NCBI RefSeq assembly: GCF_000330705.1
Contig: NZ_ANAM01000001.1
Coordinates: forward strand, 372,001 to 436,000
Direction: 5' to 3'
DNA: 64,000 nt
DNA from: Salinicoccus carnicancri Crm
GTDB lineage: Bacteria > Bacillota > Bacilli > Staphylococcales > Salinicoccaceae
The notes under the pieces are model-generated. The model was given only the letters and a program-made list of their open reading frames with translations, ran no database searches and had not been told where the DNA came from. Below, piece by piece: positions 52,563 to 61,148 of the stretch; the stretch's first letter is position 1; every line of letters begins with the position of its first letter. Made by a program: the position numbers and the translations under genes.

Positions 52563-54275
52563 ATGAAAAATTTAAAACTGCTTCTTATGCTGAGCATGGT
52601 TTTAATTTTGTCATTTGCTCTTGCAGCCTGTACGGACGACAGCGAAGTCGAGCCTGAAGGCGATTCAGCCGAATCCGGTGAGGGTAACGGGGAAGAAGCG
52701 GCTGACGGAGGCGAAGGTGGAGAAGGCGGAGATCTGGTCATTTCCGAGACGAGCGATATCGTCAGCCTGGATCCACACGGAAACAATGACGTACCGTCAA
52801 GTAACGTGCGTTCCAACATCTATGATACGCTGACAGTACTTGATGAGAATATGGAAGTCCAGCCGGGACTTGCGACGGAATGGGAAGAGGTTGACGATAC
52901 TACATGGAGGTTCACCCTCAAGGAAGGTGTCACTTTCCATGACGGAAGTGATTTCACCGCTTCCGATGTGGCAGCCAACTTCAACCGTATTCTGGATCCT
53001 GCAATGGCGTCACCACGTATGTTCCTGTATGAAATGATCACGAATGTGGAGGCCGTTGACGATTATACTGTCGAAATTACGACGGAATATCCTTTCGGGC
53101 CGCTGCTTGCGCACCTGGCGCATGACGCCGGCGGTATGCTGAGTGAGGAAGTCATCGATGCAGACTATGAACAGGCGCTCGCGGATGAAGACATGACAGT
53201 AGAGGAATACTATGAACTCCGCAGCGAAGGCGGGGAAGAACACGAAGAAGTTGCGAATGCAATCTCTGATAATATGGGGCAGCATGTCTCTGATAATGCG
53301 ATAGGTACGGGGCCGTTTAAAGTCCAGTCCCGCGCTCCGGGTGAAAATGTAGTGCTTGAAAGAAATGACGAATACCATGAAGATCCGGTTGCACTTGATA
53401 CTGTAACTTTCAAAGTAATACCTGAGACGGCAGCACGTATTGCCGAAATCGAAACAGGTGCAAGTCATATTGCAGGGCAGGTCGGCTCAAGCAATATGGA
53501 GCGTGTGGAATCCAACCCGGATACAACGCTCGATAATACTGAATCATTGTCCCTTTCATATATCGGCTTCAACGTTGAGAAAGAGCCGCTGAATGACGAA
53601 AAAGTGCGTCAGGCTATTTCTCATGCGATTGACCGCGAGGCCATCATCGATGGTGTCTATGAAGGTGTAGGCACTCCTGCGAAAGGGCCGCTCGCACCTG
53701 ATGTCTTCGGTTATGATGAAGATGTTGAGGGCATTGAATATGACCTTGACCGTGCAAAAGAACTCATGGCGGAGGCCGGTTATGAAGATGGCTTCTCCAT
53801 CGATCTATGGACAAATGACGAGCAGCAGCGTATAGATACTGCGGTATACCTCCAGGAGGCGCTCAAAGAAATCAACATCGACGTGAATGTTGAACAGCTT
53901 GAGTGGGGTGCGTACCTTGAAAGGACTGCGCAGGGCGACCATGATATGTTCATCCTTGGCTGGTCCACTGTAACGGGTGATGCTGACTACGGCATGTATC
54001 CACTGTTCCATTCAGAGATGGTCGGGGATCCGGGTAACCGTTCATTCCTCGAGAATGAAGAGCTCGATGCACTGCTTGAGGAAGGACGTATGTCCACAGA
54101 TCCTGATGAAAGACTTGAAATATACAGAGAAGCACAGGAAATGCTGGTGGACATTGCTCCGATGGCGTATATCCACCATCAGAACTACCTGACAGGCGTG
54201 CACAATTCGGTTCAGAACTTTGAAGTGGATGCACTGGGTATCTATCAGCTGGATGAAGTGACTATGAGTGAATGA
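52563..54275 (+). CDS. oppA: oligopeptide-binding lipoprotein OppA (copy 2)
   Basis: Second SBP_bac_5 lipoprotein (570 residues), paralogue of the preceding gene: both share the LAACTDDSEVEPEG region and blocks such as LDPHGNNDVPSSNVRSNIYDTL and FHDGSDFTASDVAANFNR. The lipobox cysteine is residue 23. The Gly/Glu-rich linker after it is longer (SAESGEGNGEEAADGGEGGEG). It has its own promoter, so it can be regulated apart from copy 1 and probably has a different peptide preference. AGGAGG precedes the ATG. Confidence 0.92.
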   Translation: MKNLKLLLMLSMVLILSFALAACTDDSEVEPEGDSAESGEGNGEEAADGGEGGEGGDLVISETSDIVSLDPHGNNDVPSSNVRSNIYDTLTVLDENMEVQPGLATEWEEVDDTTWRFTLKEGVTFHDGSDFTASDVAANFNRILDPAMASPRMFLYEMITNVEAVDDYTVEITTEYPFGPLLAHLAHDAGGMLSEEVIDADYEQALADEDMTVEEYYELRSEGGEEHEEVANAISDNMGQHVSDNAIGTGPFKVQSRAPGENVVLERNDEYHEDPVALDTVTFKVIPETAARIAEIETGASHIAGQVGSSNMERVESNPDTTLDNTESLSLSYIGFNVEKEPLNDEKVRQAISHAIDREAIIDGVYEGVGTPAKGPLAPDVFGYDEDVEGIEYDLDRAKELMAEAGYEDGFSIDLWTNDEQQRIDTAVYLQEALKEINIDVNVEQLEWGAYLERTAQGDHDMFILGWSTVTGDADYGMYPLFHSEMVGDPGNRSFLENEELDALLEEGRMSTDPDERLEIYREAQEMLVDIAPMAYIHHQNYLTGVHNSVQNFEVDALGIYQLDEVTMSE

Positions 54276-54282
54276 TAAATTC

Positions 54283-54317
54283 AGGGCTTTCCGCACTTGC
54301 GGAGAGCCCTATTTTTA
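54283..54317 (+). terminator. terminator after oppA copy 2
   Basis: AGGGCT, an internal CCGC/GCGG pair and AGCCCT form a stem followed by a T-run. Confidence 0.88.
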
Positions 54318-54386
54318 TTGTCTGAAGTTTCTCAAGTATCCAATGAAGTGCTATAATGTTAGGGAAGATGCGTGAAGGGTGATTGG

Positions 54387-54671
54387 ATGAAAAGATTGGC
54401 AGGTGCAGCGCTGGTGCTGACACTCGTACTTGCAGGATGCGGCGGGGAGGAGAACCAGGCTGAGAAGGATCTGGATAAGATCAATAATCAGATCGGGGAC
54501 CTCGAGAATAAGATCAAGAATCTCAAGAGCGAGAACGATCAGCTGGAAAAGAACATTCAGATAAAGGAAGAAGAACTGCAGAAGCTGCAGGAAACGGAAC
54601 GAAGCGGTCAAACAGGCGGCAGCGACACTTCCGAAGATGAATCCAGCGAGGAAGAGGACCCGGAACCTTAA
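54387..54671 (+). CDS. small coiled-coil lipoprotein
   Basis: Secreted lipoprotein of 94 residues. The signal segment MKRLAGAALVLTLVLAGC ends in lipobox LAGC (Cys18). The mature part is a charged coiled coil (residues about 25-70, with heptads such as INNQIGDLENKIKNLKSENDQLEKNI) and an acidic tail (SEDESSEEEDPEP). No enzymatic domain is present. It may act as a surface spacer or bind another envelope protein. The ATG at 54387 is chosen because GAAGGGTGA lies just before it; a GTG at 54372 is less likely. Confidence 0.75.
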   Translation: MKRLAGAALVLTLVLAGCGGEENQAEKDLDKINNQIGDLENKIKNLKSENDQLEKNIQIKEEELQKLQETERSGQTGGSDTSEDESSEEEDPEP

Positions 54672-54736
54672 ACGATTACACTACTGTCTGAGAGGGAATG
54701 CAGTATATAGGAAACCATGAGAGTGAGGAGATTTGA

Positions 54737-55078
54737 ATGCATGAGAACAAATTCAACATCGTGGAAGGCGGGGTCATGTCACTTGAAGAGCTGGGACATG
54801 AAATCGGAGAGATTACCGGCATGCGGGTGAAGCGGTTTGAAGGCATGGAGTCCAGGGTGGTCGCCCAGAAACCGGGCACTGATCAGGAGTTTGAAACATT
54901 CAATATCAGATTCGATTTTGAAGAATCAGACGATTTCGTGGATGTAGTCTTTACTGCGGACAAGAAAAGCCGTATCGAGGATTACGACTTCAAAAAGGAC
55001 AGGGTCAAAGTTCAGCTTATGTCGTACAAAAGGATGGACGCGCCAAAAGAGAACGAAAGCAGCAAGGTGGAAGAGTAG
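54737..55078 (+). CDS. hypothetical protein, acidic
   Basis: Soluble acidic protein of 113 residues with a repeated EExG pattern near the start (SLEELGHEIGEITGM), a strand-rich middle (ETFNIRFDFEESDDFVDVVF) and a charged tail. No signal peptide or membrane segment. I do not recognise the family. GAGGAG lies six bases before the ATG. It follows the lipoprotein gene in the same direction. Confidence 0.6.
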   Translation: MHENKFNIVEGGVMSLEELGHEIGEITGMRVKRFEGMESRVVAQKPGTDQEFETFNIRFDFEESDDFVDVVFTADKKSRIEDYDFKKDRVKVQLMSYKRMDAPKENESSKVEE

Positions 55079-55165
55079 GAGAGTGAATTCTTCTTTCTCT
55101 TTCATTTTTAGTTTGAAGCTGGCGGAGGAATCAATAATATACAGTAGAGAGTGGCTGAGAGCGTC

Positions 55166-55729
55166 ATGAAATATATCAAGACAAAAAGGCTGATAATGAG
55201 AGATTGGAAGAAGAGTGACATCCCGGAATTCGTCAGGATGAACATGGATCGGGATGTCAGAAGATATTTTCCGAATGTCCTGTCAGCCGGAGTTTCGGAG
55301 AAGCTGGCCGTGGAAATACAAAAGGATATCGAGGACAGGGGCTTCGGACTGTTTGCTGTGGAACGCCGTGATACCGGTGAGTTCATAGGCTTCACGGGTC
55401 TGCAGGTACTGGAGGAGGATGGGCCATTCCGCCTGGAAATGCTGCCGGGAATCGAGATCGGCTGGCGGTTTTCGAAGAAGCATTGGAACCGTGGGTTTGC
55501 CACAGAAGCTGCCCGCGGCGTCCTGAAGTTTGCCGAACGCCATACCGACATAAAGGAAATATATGCACTTGCAGCAGAGCGCAATCTGCCGTCCATAAAC
55601 ATCATGAAGAAGATTGGAATGGAAAAGATGGATGAATTCGATCATCCGCTGATCGTTGACGGCCATTCTTTGAAAAAACATGTAATCTATCATATAGAAT
55701 TGGAAAAACGCCGACGATTCCCCTTGTGA
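55166..55729 (+). CDS. RimJ/RimL-type GNAT acetyltransferase
   Basis: N-acetyltransferase of 187 residues of the RimJ/RimL type, which acetylate N termini or small molecules. The opening MKYIKTKRLIMRDWKKSDIPEF and the acetyl-CoA region PGIEIGWRFSKKHWNRGFATEAARGVLKF near residue 90 are diagnostic. The ATG at 55166 is preferred over an in-frame GTG at 55151. Its stop codon is immediately followed by the last codon of the convergent LOG gene, and a terminator stem overlaps both coding ends. Confidence 0.83.
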   Translation: MKYIKTKRLIMRDWKKSDIPEFVRMNMDRDVRRYFPNVLSAGVSEKLAVEIQKDIEDRGFGLFAVERRDTGEFIGFTGLQVLEEDGPFRLEMLPGIEIGWRFSKKHWNRGFATEAARGVLKFAERHTDIKEIYALAAERNLPSINIMKKIGMEKMDEFDHPLIVDGHSLKKHVIYHIELEKRRRFPL

Positions 55730-55742
55730 TCATCGGCGTTTT
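55705..55742. terminator. terminator overlapping two convergent gene ends
   Basis: AAAACGCCGACGAT and ATCATCGGCGTTTT pair with one mismatch around a ten-base loop. The stem lies within the last codons of both the GNAT gene (ends 55729) and the LOG gene (ends 55730). Confidence 0.85.
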
Positions 55743-56317
55743 ATATCGTCATAGGTCCTGACTTCCACAGGCGTAAAACCTTTGAATTTAAGGAGCAGCT
55801 CGCTGCCGCTTTGTCCTGCGAAAAGCTGACCCATGTATTTTTCGTGGAGAAATCCTTCATCAATCAATTTCCCGAACAATCGAAGCAGCTCATCATAGAA
55901 GCCACCTGCATTCAGAAGGCCGATTGGCTTTTCATGAAGGCCGATCTGTCCCCAGGTAAATACCTCAAAAAACTCTTCAAGTGTGCCGGCACCGCCGGGA
56001 AGCGAAATGACCGCATCCCCGAGCGCCTCCATCAGTTCTTTACGCTTATGCATTGTCTGTACTACTTCCATGTGCTGGACTTTCTCATGTGCCATCTCCC
56101 GGTCCACGAGAAACTGGGGGATGACACCGGTCACTTTTCCCCCGTTGTCAAGGGCACCATCGGCGACAGCGCCCATGAGACCGACGGCACCGCCGCCGTA
56201 TACGACACCGATGCCGCTTTTCGCAAGATACGCTCCAAGTTCATAGGCCGATTTGATGTAGATGGGATCATTCCCCGTACGTGCGCCGCAGAATACAGTG
56301 ATGTTCTTAATCTCCAT
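55730..56317 (-). CDS. LOG-family cytokinin-type nucleoside monophosphate phosphoribohydrolase
   Basis: Cytosolic protein of 195 residues of the LOG (Lonely guy, TIGR00730) family, which split purine-riboside monophosphates into base and ribose phosphate; older annotations call it lysine decarboxylase-like. The motif PGGAGTLEEFFEVFTWGQIG near residue 104 (PGGxGTxxE) is diagnostic, with VVYGGGAVGLMGAVADGAL near 38. Expected length. It abuts the convergent GNAT gene with no gap. Confidence 0.87.
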   Translation of the reverse strand: MEIKNITVFCGARTGNDPIYIKSAYELGAYLAKSGIGVVYGGGAVGLMGAVADGALDNGGKVTGVIPQFLVDREMAHEKVQHMEVVQTMHKRKELMEALGDAVISLPGGAGTLEEFFEVFTWGQIGLHEKPIGLLNAGGFYDELLRLFGKLIDEGFLHEKYMGQLFAGQSGSELLLKFKGFTPVEVRTYDDIKRR

Positions 56318-56354
56318 TCAGCAAACTCCTGTCATTATTAAAGGTGCCATCCGC

Positions 56355-57329
56355 TCAGGAATGATGTTTATCCAGATGCCTGTCTATTTTCCTGTCTAGT
56401 TTCTGCTGATACTTCGACCTGGACATTGCACTGTCGAGCCCCGTTTTACGGCCATGTTCAGTCACCTTCTGCTCCTGCATCGCACGATGCCTGTTGAACA
56501 GGGAATTTTCAGCTTCAGTCTGCTGCACCTTATTATATGAAGTGCCGCGCGGATCAAGTGCCTGCTTATGCTCCCTGTGGAGCGCGCCGCTTTCATAGCT
56601 TTCCTCCGGATGACCTTTCACTTTTTCTTCGATATATGGATTGATACTGTCCGTCATACTGCCCATTCCTTTTTCAGTGTTATTTTCTTCGATATAATTC
56701 TCTTCTGAATACTCGCTGTTGTCAAGACCAAGGCGTTCCTCATCATGTTTGCTGAGACTGGAACGGCTTTCTGGATGAGCTGCCTCATAGGATCTGGCTA
56801 TGCCGTAGTTGTCGGGAAGCGATTTTTTCTCTGCATAGACCCCGGGGTCGGGTGAAAAGGCTTTAACATGTTCACTGTCCACCGTCATCAGATCCGATTT
56901 CTCATCATTGTCCGGTTGGCTGTGGGACTGCATGATTTTCGGCACTTTGATCTCCGCGCTGTCAGACAGCCGTTTCCTGCGGTGCTTCTCTTTTTCTTTT
57001 TCAAACTTCCTGAGAAGGGAATCCTCTTCCTTTACACTTTTGCTGTAGGATTTCATCTCTTTTTTGTAGGCCGTCATGCGGCGTCTGTCGGAAATTGCCC
57101 CGCCAACTGTGGAAATTGCGGATTTTCCTGTATTGTATGTGTTCGTGCCTGCATTTTTGACAGCCCGGGCAGCAGTCGTGCCACTGTCTTTGGCTGTGTG
57201 GTATGCATCTGCAGATGCGGACCCGATTTTCTGTATATCCGGATGTTCTTTTATCCGGTTCCGCTCATTGAAAAGGGGGACAAGTATGACAGGTAACAGT
57301 GTTACCGCCATTCTCACTTTATCATTCAT
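56355..57329 (-). CDS. charged membrane-anchored hypothetical protein
   Basis: A 324-residue protein of unusual composition. One N-terminal hydrophobic segment (VRMAVTLLPVILVPLF) is followed by a Lys/Glu/Ser-rich body, including DRRRMTAYKKEMKSYSKSVKEEDSLLRKFEKEKEKHRRKR (read in parts), and a histidine- and lysine-rich tail. It may be a membrane-anchored coiled-coil or largely disordered protein. I do not recognise a family. GGAGG lies upstream of the ATG at 57329. It stands between the LOG gene and the divergent ScdA-like gene. Confidence 0.6.
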   Translation of the reverse strand: MNDKVRMAVTLLPVILVPLFNERNRIKEHPDIQKIGSASADAYHTAKDSGTTAARAVKNAGTNTYNTGKSAISTVGGAISDRRRMTAYKKEMKSYSKSVKEEDSLLRKFEKEKEKHRRKRLSDSAEIKVPKIMQSHSQPDNDEKSDLMTVDSEHVKAFSPDPGVYAEKKSLPDNYGIARSYEAAHPESRSSLSKHDEERLGLDNSEYSEENYIEENNTEKGMGSMTDSINPYIEEKVKGHPEESYESGALHREHKQALDPRGTSYNKVQQTEAENSLFNRHRAMQEQKVTEHGRKTGLDSAMSRSKYQQKLDRKIDRHLDKHHS

Positions 57330-57396
57330 CACTTCTACCTCCAACGTTACTTATATCATGATTATAATATACCCATGCAAATGTTGCATTAAACTG

Positions 57397-57408
57397 TGTG
57401 GAGCCACA
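57397..57408 (+). promoter_or_regulatory. inverted repeat upstream of the ScdA-like gene
   Basis: TGTGG-AG-CCACA is a perfect short inverted repeat 65 bp before the start codon. A possible operator, but too short to be sure. Confidence 0.3.
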
Positions 57409-57472
57409 TGGTGCCCTGTTTAATTTTCCTGTGATTAAGGTATTAGGAATAATAAATGAGGAGGAATGCATA

Positions 57473-58159
57473 GTGAAAACGATAACTGGAAATATGACGC
57501 TGGGGGAAACGGTGACCGAAGTGCCAAAGGCAGGGGCTATACTGAGGGAAATGCATATAGATTTTGTCAACGGCGGAGACCGGAAGCTTTCCGATGCCGC
57601 ATTTGAACAGGGTGTCCCGCTGGAGAACATCCTCTATGAAGTGAACGGGCTCGATACAGAGAATACCGACGGCATCGACATAAAATATATGGATGAGCTG
57701 AGCATCATCAAATATATACAGAGGCGCTACCATGAAGACCTTAAGGATGAACTGCCGGTGCTTGCCCCATATGTGGAGAAGGTGGCGGATCAGAACAAAT
57801 CACTTTCAGAAGTGGGGGAAATATTCAAAAGCCTGAGAAAATCGATGGAGGAGCACTGCGGGGAAGAGGATGTCAACGTCTTCCCGCTGCTCGAATCCTA
57901 TATCGGCAATCCGTCGGAAAGTAAGCGCGAAGCACTCAAACCACGCGTGGAGAAAATCAGGAATGAGCATAGGGACATCACCGACTTCTTCCACAGACTG
58001 CGTGAAATCACGAATGACTTCACTCCATATACGAAAGCCACCGGGGTGCTGAGGCTGGTTTATGACAGACTGGAGAGGCTCGAGAGGGACACGCTCGATC
58101 ACATCCATCTCGAGAACAATATACTGTTCCGGAGGGTGAAATCAAAAGTTCAGGGATGA
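57473..58159 (+). CDS. ScdA/YtfE-like di-iron protein with altered metal and cysteine sites
   Basis: Soluble 228-residue protein with the layout of ScdA/YtfE iron-sulfur repair proteins: an N-terminal DUF542 domain (residues 1-60) and a hemerythrin-like domain (75-220). The DUF542 signature, normally IDFCCGG, reads IDFVNGG at residues 29-35, so both cysteines are missing. The hemerythrin site keeps His87, His128, Glu132, His166, His212 and Glu214, but the His expected in KVxxxH is Gln107 (KVADQNKS). It probably folds like ScdA but may not repair clusters in the usual way. The GTG start follows AGGAGG. Confidence 0.8.
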   Translation: MKTITGNMTLGETVTEVPKAGAILREMHIDFVNGGDRKLSDAAFEQGVPLENILYEVNGLDTENTDGIDIKYMDELSIIKYIQRRYHEDLKDELPVLAPYVEKVADQNKSLSEVGEIFKSLRKSMEEHCGEEDVNVFPLLESYIGNPSESKREALKPRVEKIRNEHRDITDFFHRLREITNDFTPYTKATGVLRLVYDRLERLERDTLDHIHLENNILFRRVKSKVQG

Positions 58160-58253
58160 CGTATAAGGCTGGGCCCCGGGACTTTTTCATGACTTCATCC
58201 ACTTAATGCCTTGTCCGCCTGTAATTTCTCCAGAATGGTATCCAAAAATGAAC

Positions 58254-58424
58254 GGGGCTGGGACAAAACTATTCCCGTCATAAATAAATAAGACGGACGT
58301 TAGCTTTTCCGGGGCATCGCGTGAGCCTGTAGTCTCACGCAGATGCTATTCCCAGAGAAGTCCAACGTCCGTCTTTTGAAGTATAATCGATTATATATAT
58401 CTTCAGGGCTTATGTCCCGGCCTC
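58254..58424. repeat. nested-palindrome extragenic repeat
   Basis: A 171-bp element of nested inverted repeats. The outer arms GGGGCTGGGACAAAA (58254-58268) and CTTATGTCCCGGCCTC (58409-58424) recall the GGCTGGGACA...TGTCCCAGCC repeats scattered through staphylococcal and enterococcal genomes. The middle arms are AAGACGGACGT and ACGTCCGTCTT (58290-58300, 58365-58375) and the inner arms GCGTGAG and CTCACGC. A further palindrome TATAATCGATTATA is at 58382-58395. No protein frame is present. Probably a dispersed small element that may also end the convergent transcripts. Confidence 0.65.
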
Positions 58425-58433
58425 GTTGTGAAT

Positions 58434-60218
58434 CTACTTGTCCTGGTCCTGTGTTTTCGGCAGGATGACGGTGATGGTTGTGCCTTCTCCCTCGGTGCTC
58501 TCGATTTCGATGCGCCCCTTATGTGATTCGATGAGGTGCTTTACGATTGCAAGTCCGAGGCCGGTGCCTCCTGAATGGCGCGTGCGTGCTTTATCCACTC
58601 TGTAGAAGCGTTCGAAAATACGGTCGAGGCTCTCCTCGGGGATGCCGATGCCGTTGTCAGCCACGATCATCCTGACTTCGTAGAGGTTCTCCCGGAGACT
58701 CACGTGGACAGTGCCGCTTTCCGGCGTATAGTTGATGCCGTTGGCGATAAGGTTCAGTATGATCTGGCGCAGCCGGTCGCGGTCCGCTTCGAGCATGACC
58801 GGACGGTCTTCCCCGGGCAGCACGAGCTGTGTCTGTTTCTGTTCTGCCGCCCCTTCGAGGGTGACTGCTGTTTCATGGATCAGTTCTGCAATATCCACCC
58901 GGTCGATGTTCAGCGGGATTTCCTTCCTCTCTATTTTGGAGAGGTTGAGAAGGTCCCTGATCAGACGGTCAAGCCGCTGGCTTTCATCATGGATAATCTT
59001 CAGGAACTGTCTTTTTGTCGCTTCATCTTTGACCTCGCCGGATAGGAGCGTCTCTGAAAATCCCTTGACACTGGTCACCGGTGTCTTGAGCTCGTGAGAT
59101 ACATTGGCGACAAAATCACTGCGCATTTTTTCAAGACGCCGTATATCCGTTATATCATGCAGTACGATGATGACACCCTTTTTCTGCCAGCCCTGACCGT
59201 AATACGGGGCCAGGTGGGCATCCATGATGCGTTCCTCCGGATAGTACGAATGGACTTCGTCATGCACTTTCCTGTTGCTTTCGAACACCTGGCGAATCAG
59301 TTCGCCGATGCCGATGCCCTCTCCGACTTTGTCGAACTGCTGCCCGATGATGTTTTCCGAATGCTGTGAGAAGAACCTTTCCATCGCTGAGTTGACCAGC
59401 TCGACCCTGCCGTTCTGATTGACGAGCATGACACCGCTGACCATGTTGGACATGATGCTGGTGAGCTGCTGTTCGTTTTCCTGGATTTCCGTCATCTGGC
59501 GCTGCAGACTGGAGGCGAGCGTGTTCACAGCCGTCGAGAGTTCGCCGATTTCACCGCTGACTTTCGTGTTCACGCGGCTGCTGTAGTCTTTTTCACTGAG
59601 GCGTCTGGTGACATCCATGACCCTGTCAATCGGTTTCGTAATGCCACGTGCGATGAGGATGCCGGCTATGGTCGTCAGCACGAGCATGATGCCGAGGACG
59701 AGAGTGAGCGACAGCCAGAGCCTGTTCATGGTCTGGTCGATGATCTGCAGGGAGAGGGAAGTGCGGATTGCCCCGACGGTCTCCCCGCCCCTCGCTACAG
59801 GAGTTGCAATATACATCATGTTCAAATCCTGTGTCTCGCTGTAGCGGATGGTCTCTCCGTATTCATCTCCGGATTCAAGCACAGCTTCGAATTCCGGGCG
59901 GTTCCGGTGGTTGTCCATCGTGGCGGGGTCATTCTCCGAATCAGCAATAACTTCACCCCGTTCGTCAATGACCGTAAACCGCATTTCGATGGGCGCATCA
60001 AAATTGCTCACCCAATCCTGCAGCCGCTCCCCGTCTTCGATTGCCTCTGTAGCAATGATGATCTGTGACACCATCTCCGCATTTTCAATCAGATGTTCCC
60101 TTGTGGTTTCCGTATAGGCATTCTGCATTATTGATGCCAGAAGGAACCAGAGCACCAGGGTGAGCGCGAGTATGAGCCCGAAAAACGCCAGGGAGATTTT
60201 CAGCCAGAGACTTTTCAT
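58434..60218 (-). CDS. phoR: PhoR-type phosphate sensor histidine kinase
   Basis: Membrane histidine kinase of 594 residues paired with PhoP. Layout: one N-terminal membrane segment, an extracellular sensing region (about residues 35-165), a second membrane segment, HAMP (GITKPIDRVMDVTRRLSEKDYSSRV near 195), PAS (NMVSGVMLVNQNGRVELVNSAME near 265), HisKA with the phospho-His in ANVSHELKTPVTSVKGFSE near 380, and the ATPase domain with N box LIANGINYTP and glycine boxes DNGIGIPEE and GGTGLGLAIVKHLI. The start overlaps the phoP stop by four bases (ATGA). Confidence 0.92.
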   Translation of the reverse strand: MKSLWLKISLAFFGLILALTLVLWFLLASIMQNAYTETTREHLIENAEMVSQIIIATEAIEDGERLQDWVSNFDAPIEMRFTVIDERGEVIADSENDPATMDNHRNRPEFEAVLESGDEYGETIRYSETQDLNMMYIATPVARGGETVGAIRTSLSLQIIDQTMNRLWLSLTLVLGIMLVLTTIAGILIARGITKPIDRVMDVTRRLSEKDYSSRVNTKVSGEIGELSTAVNTLASSLQRQMTEIQENEQQLTSIMSNMVSGVMLVNQNGRVELVNSAMERFFSQHSENIIGQQFDKVGEGIGIGELIRQVFESNRKVHDEVHSYYPEERIMDAHLAPYYGQGWQKKGVIIVLHDITDIRRLEKMRSDFVANVSHELKTPVTSVKGFSETLLSGEVKDEATKRQFLKIIHDESQRLDRLIRDLLNLSKIERKEIPLNIDRVDIAELIHETAVTLEGAAEQKQTQLVLPGEDRPVMLEADRDRLRQIILNLIANGINYTPESGTVHVSLRENLYEVRMIVADNGIGIPEESLDRIFERFYRVDKARTRHSGGTGLGLAIVKHLIESHKGRIEIESTEGEGTTITVILPKTQDQDK

Positions 60219-60916
60219 TCCGCCGGTCCTTCGAGTTTGTATCCGAAGCCCCGTATTGTACGGATGTATTCGGGCCGTTTCGAGTCCTCTTCGATCTTTT
60301 CCCTGAGATGGCTGATATGTACATCCACGATGCGCGTATCCCCGTCATAATGGAAGTCCCAGACACCGTTCAGAAGCTGGTCACGGCTCAGGACCCTGCC
60401 CTTGTGATTCGCCAGGTAGAGCAGGAGTTCGAATTCTTTCGGTGTGAGGACGAGCAGCTCGCCTTTATGATAGACATAATACTTATCCAGGTGGATTTCC
60501 AGGTCGCCGATGGTGATTACTTTCTCCTCCGCTTTCTCGGCAAGCACCTCCACCTGGCTCCTTCTCAGTATCGCTTTGACGCGGGCAACGACTTCCCGCG
60601 GACTGAAAGGTTTTGTCATGTAGTCATCGGCGCCGAGTTCGAGACCCAGAATCTTATCGAACTCCTCATCTTTTGCCGTAAGCATGAGGATGGGGGTATT
60701 CATCTTCTCCTGCCTCAGGGTTTTGCAGACGTCCATGCCGTCCATACCGGGAAGCATCAGATCGAGAACGATGAGGTCCGGCTTTTCATCAAGTGCAAGA
60801 TCAAGGCCTGTGTTGCCGTCCTCTGCAGTCAGCACCGAATAGCCGGACTGCTCCAAATTGAACTTCAAAAGCGTTACGATTGATGGTTCATCATCAACTA
60901 CCAGTATCTTTCGCAT
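60215..60916 (-). CDS. phoP: PhoP-type response regulator
   Basis: OmpR/PhoB-family response regulator (233 residues) that binds DNA when phosphate is scarce. The receiver has Asp8/Asp9 in VVDDE, phospho-acceptor Asp52 in LDLMLPG and Lys near 101 in MTKPFSP; the C-terminal winged helix has LTPKEFELLLYLANHKGRVLSRDQLLNGVW and the terminal IRTIRGFGYKLE. The ATG at 60916 follows AAAGGAG at an ideal distance. First gene of the phoPR operon. Confidence 0.93.
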   Translation of the reverse strand: MRKILVVDDEPSIVTLLKFNLEQSGYSVLTAEDGNTGLDLALDEKPDLIVLDLMLPGMDGMDVCKTLRQEKMNTPILMLTAKDEEFDKILGLELGADDYMTKPFSPREVVARVKAILRRSQVEVLAEKAEEKVITIGDLEIHLDKYYVYHKGELLVLTPKEFELLLYLANHKGRVLSRDQLLNGVWDFHYDGDTRIVDVHISHLREKIEEDSKRPEYIRTIRGFGYKLEGPAE

Positions 60917-61005
60917 GCCAGTGGCTCCTTTCATATTGGGGAATCATTTTATTATGTACTTCACCTGTTTCAGTTTATCATAGCTTAACGGAAGTATACG
61001 AAATC

Positions 61006-61022
61006 TTTACAGTACTGTAACA
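61006..61022. promoter_or_regulatory. candidate PhoP box upstream of phoP
   Basis: TTTACA-GTACT-GTAACA matches the direct-repeat PhoP box TT(A/T/C)ACA-N5-TT(A/T/C)ACA with one change in the second half. It is also within a perfect 14-bp palindrome TTACAGTACTGTAA at 61007-61020. It lies 90 bp upstream of the phoP start, so PhoP autoregulation is plausible; it might alternatively act on moeB. Confidence 0.45.
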
Positions 61023-61148
61023 TACTCTTAAAAGCGGGCGTTCAGGACTCCGGCAGGTGACGAATATCAAACTTTTTTGATTCCATTTATAATGGTTTAT
61101 AATGGAGTTTGAAGGCATCAATAAATTTACACAAATGAGTGTGATGAA

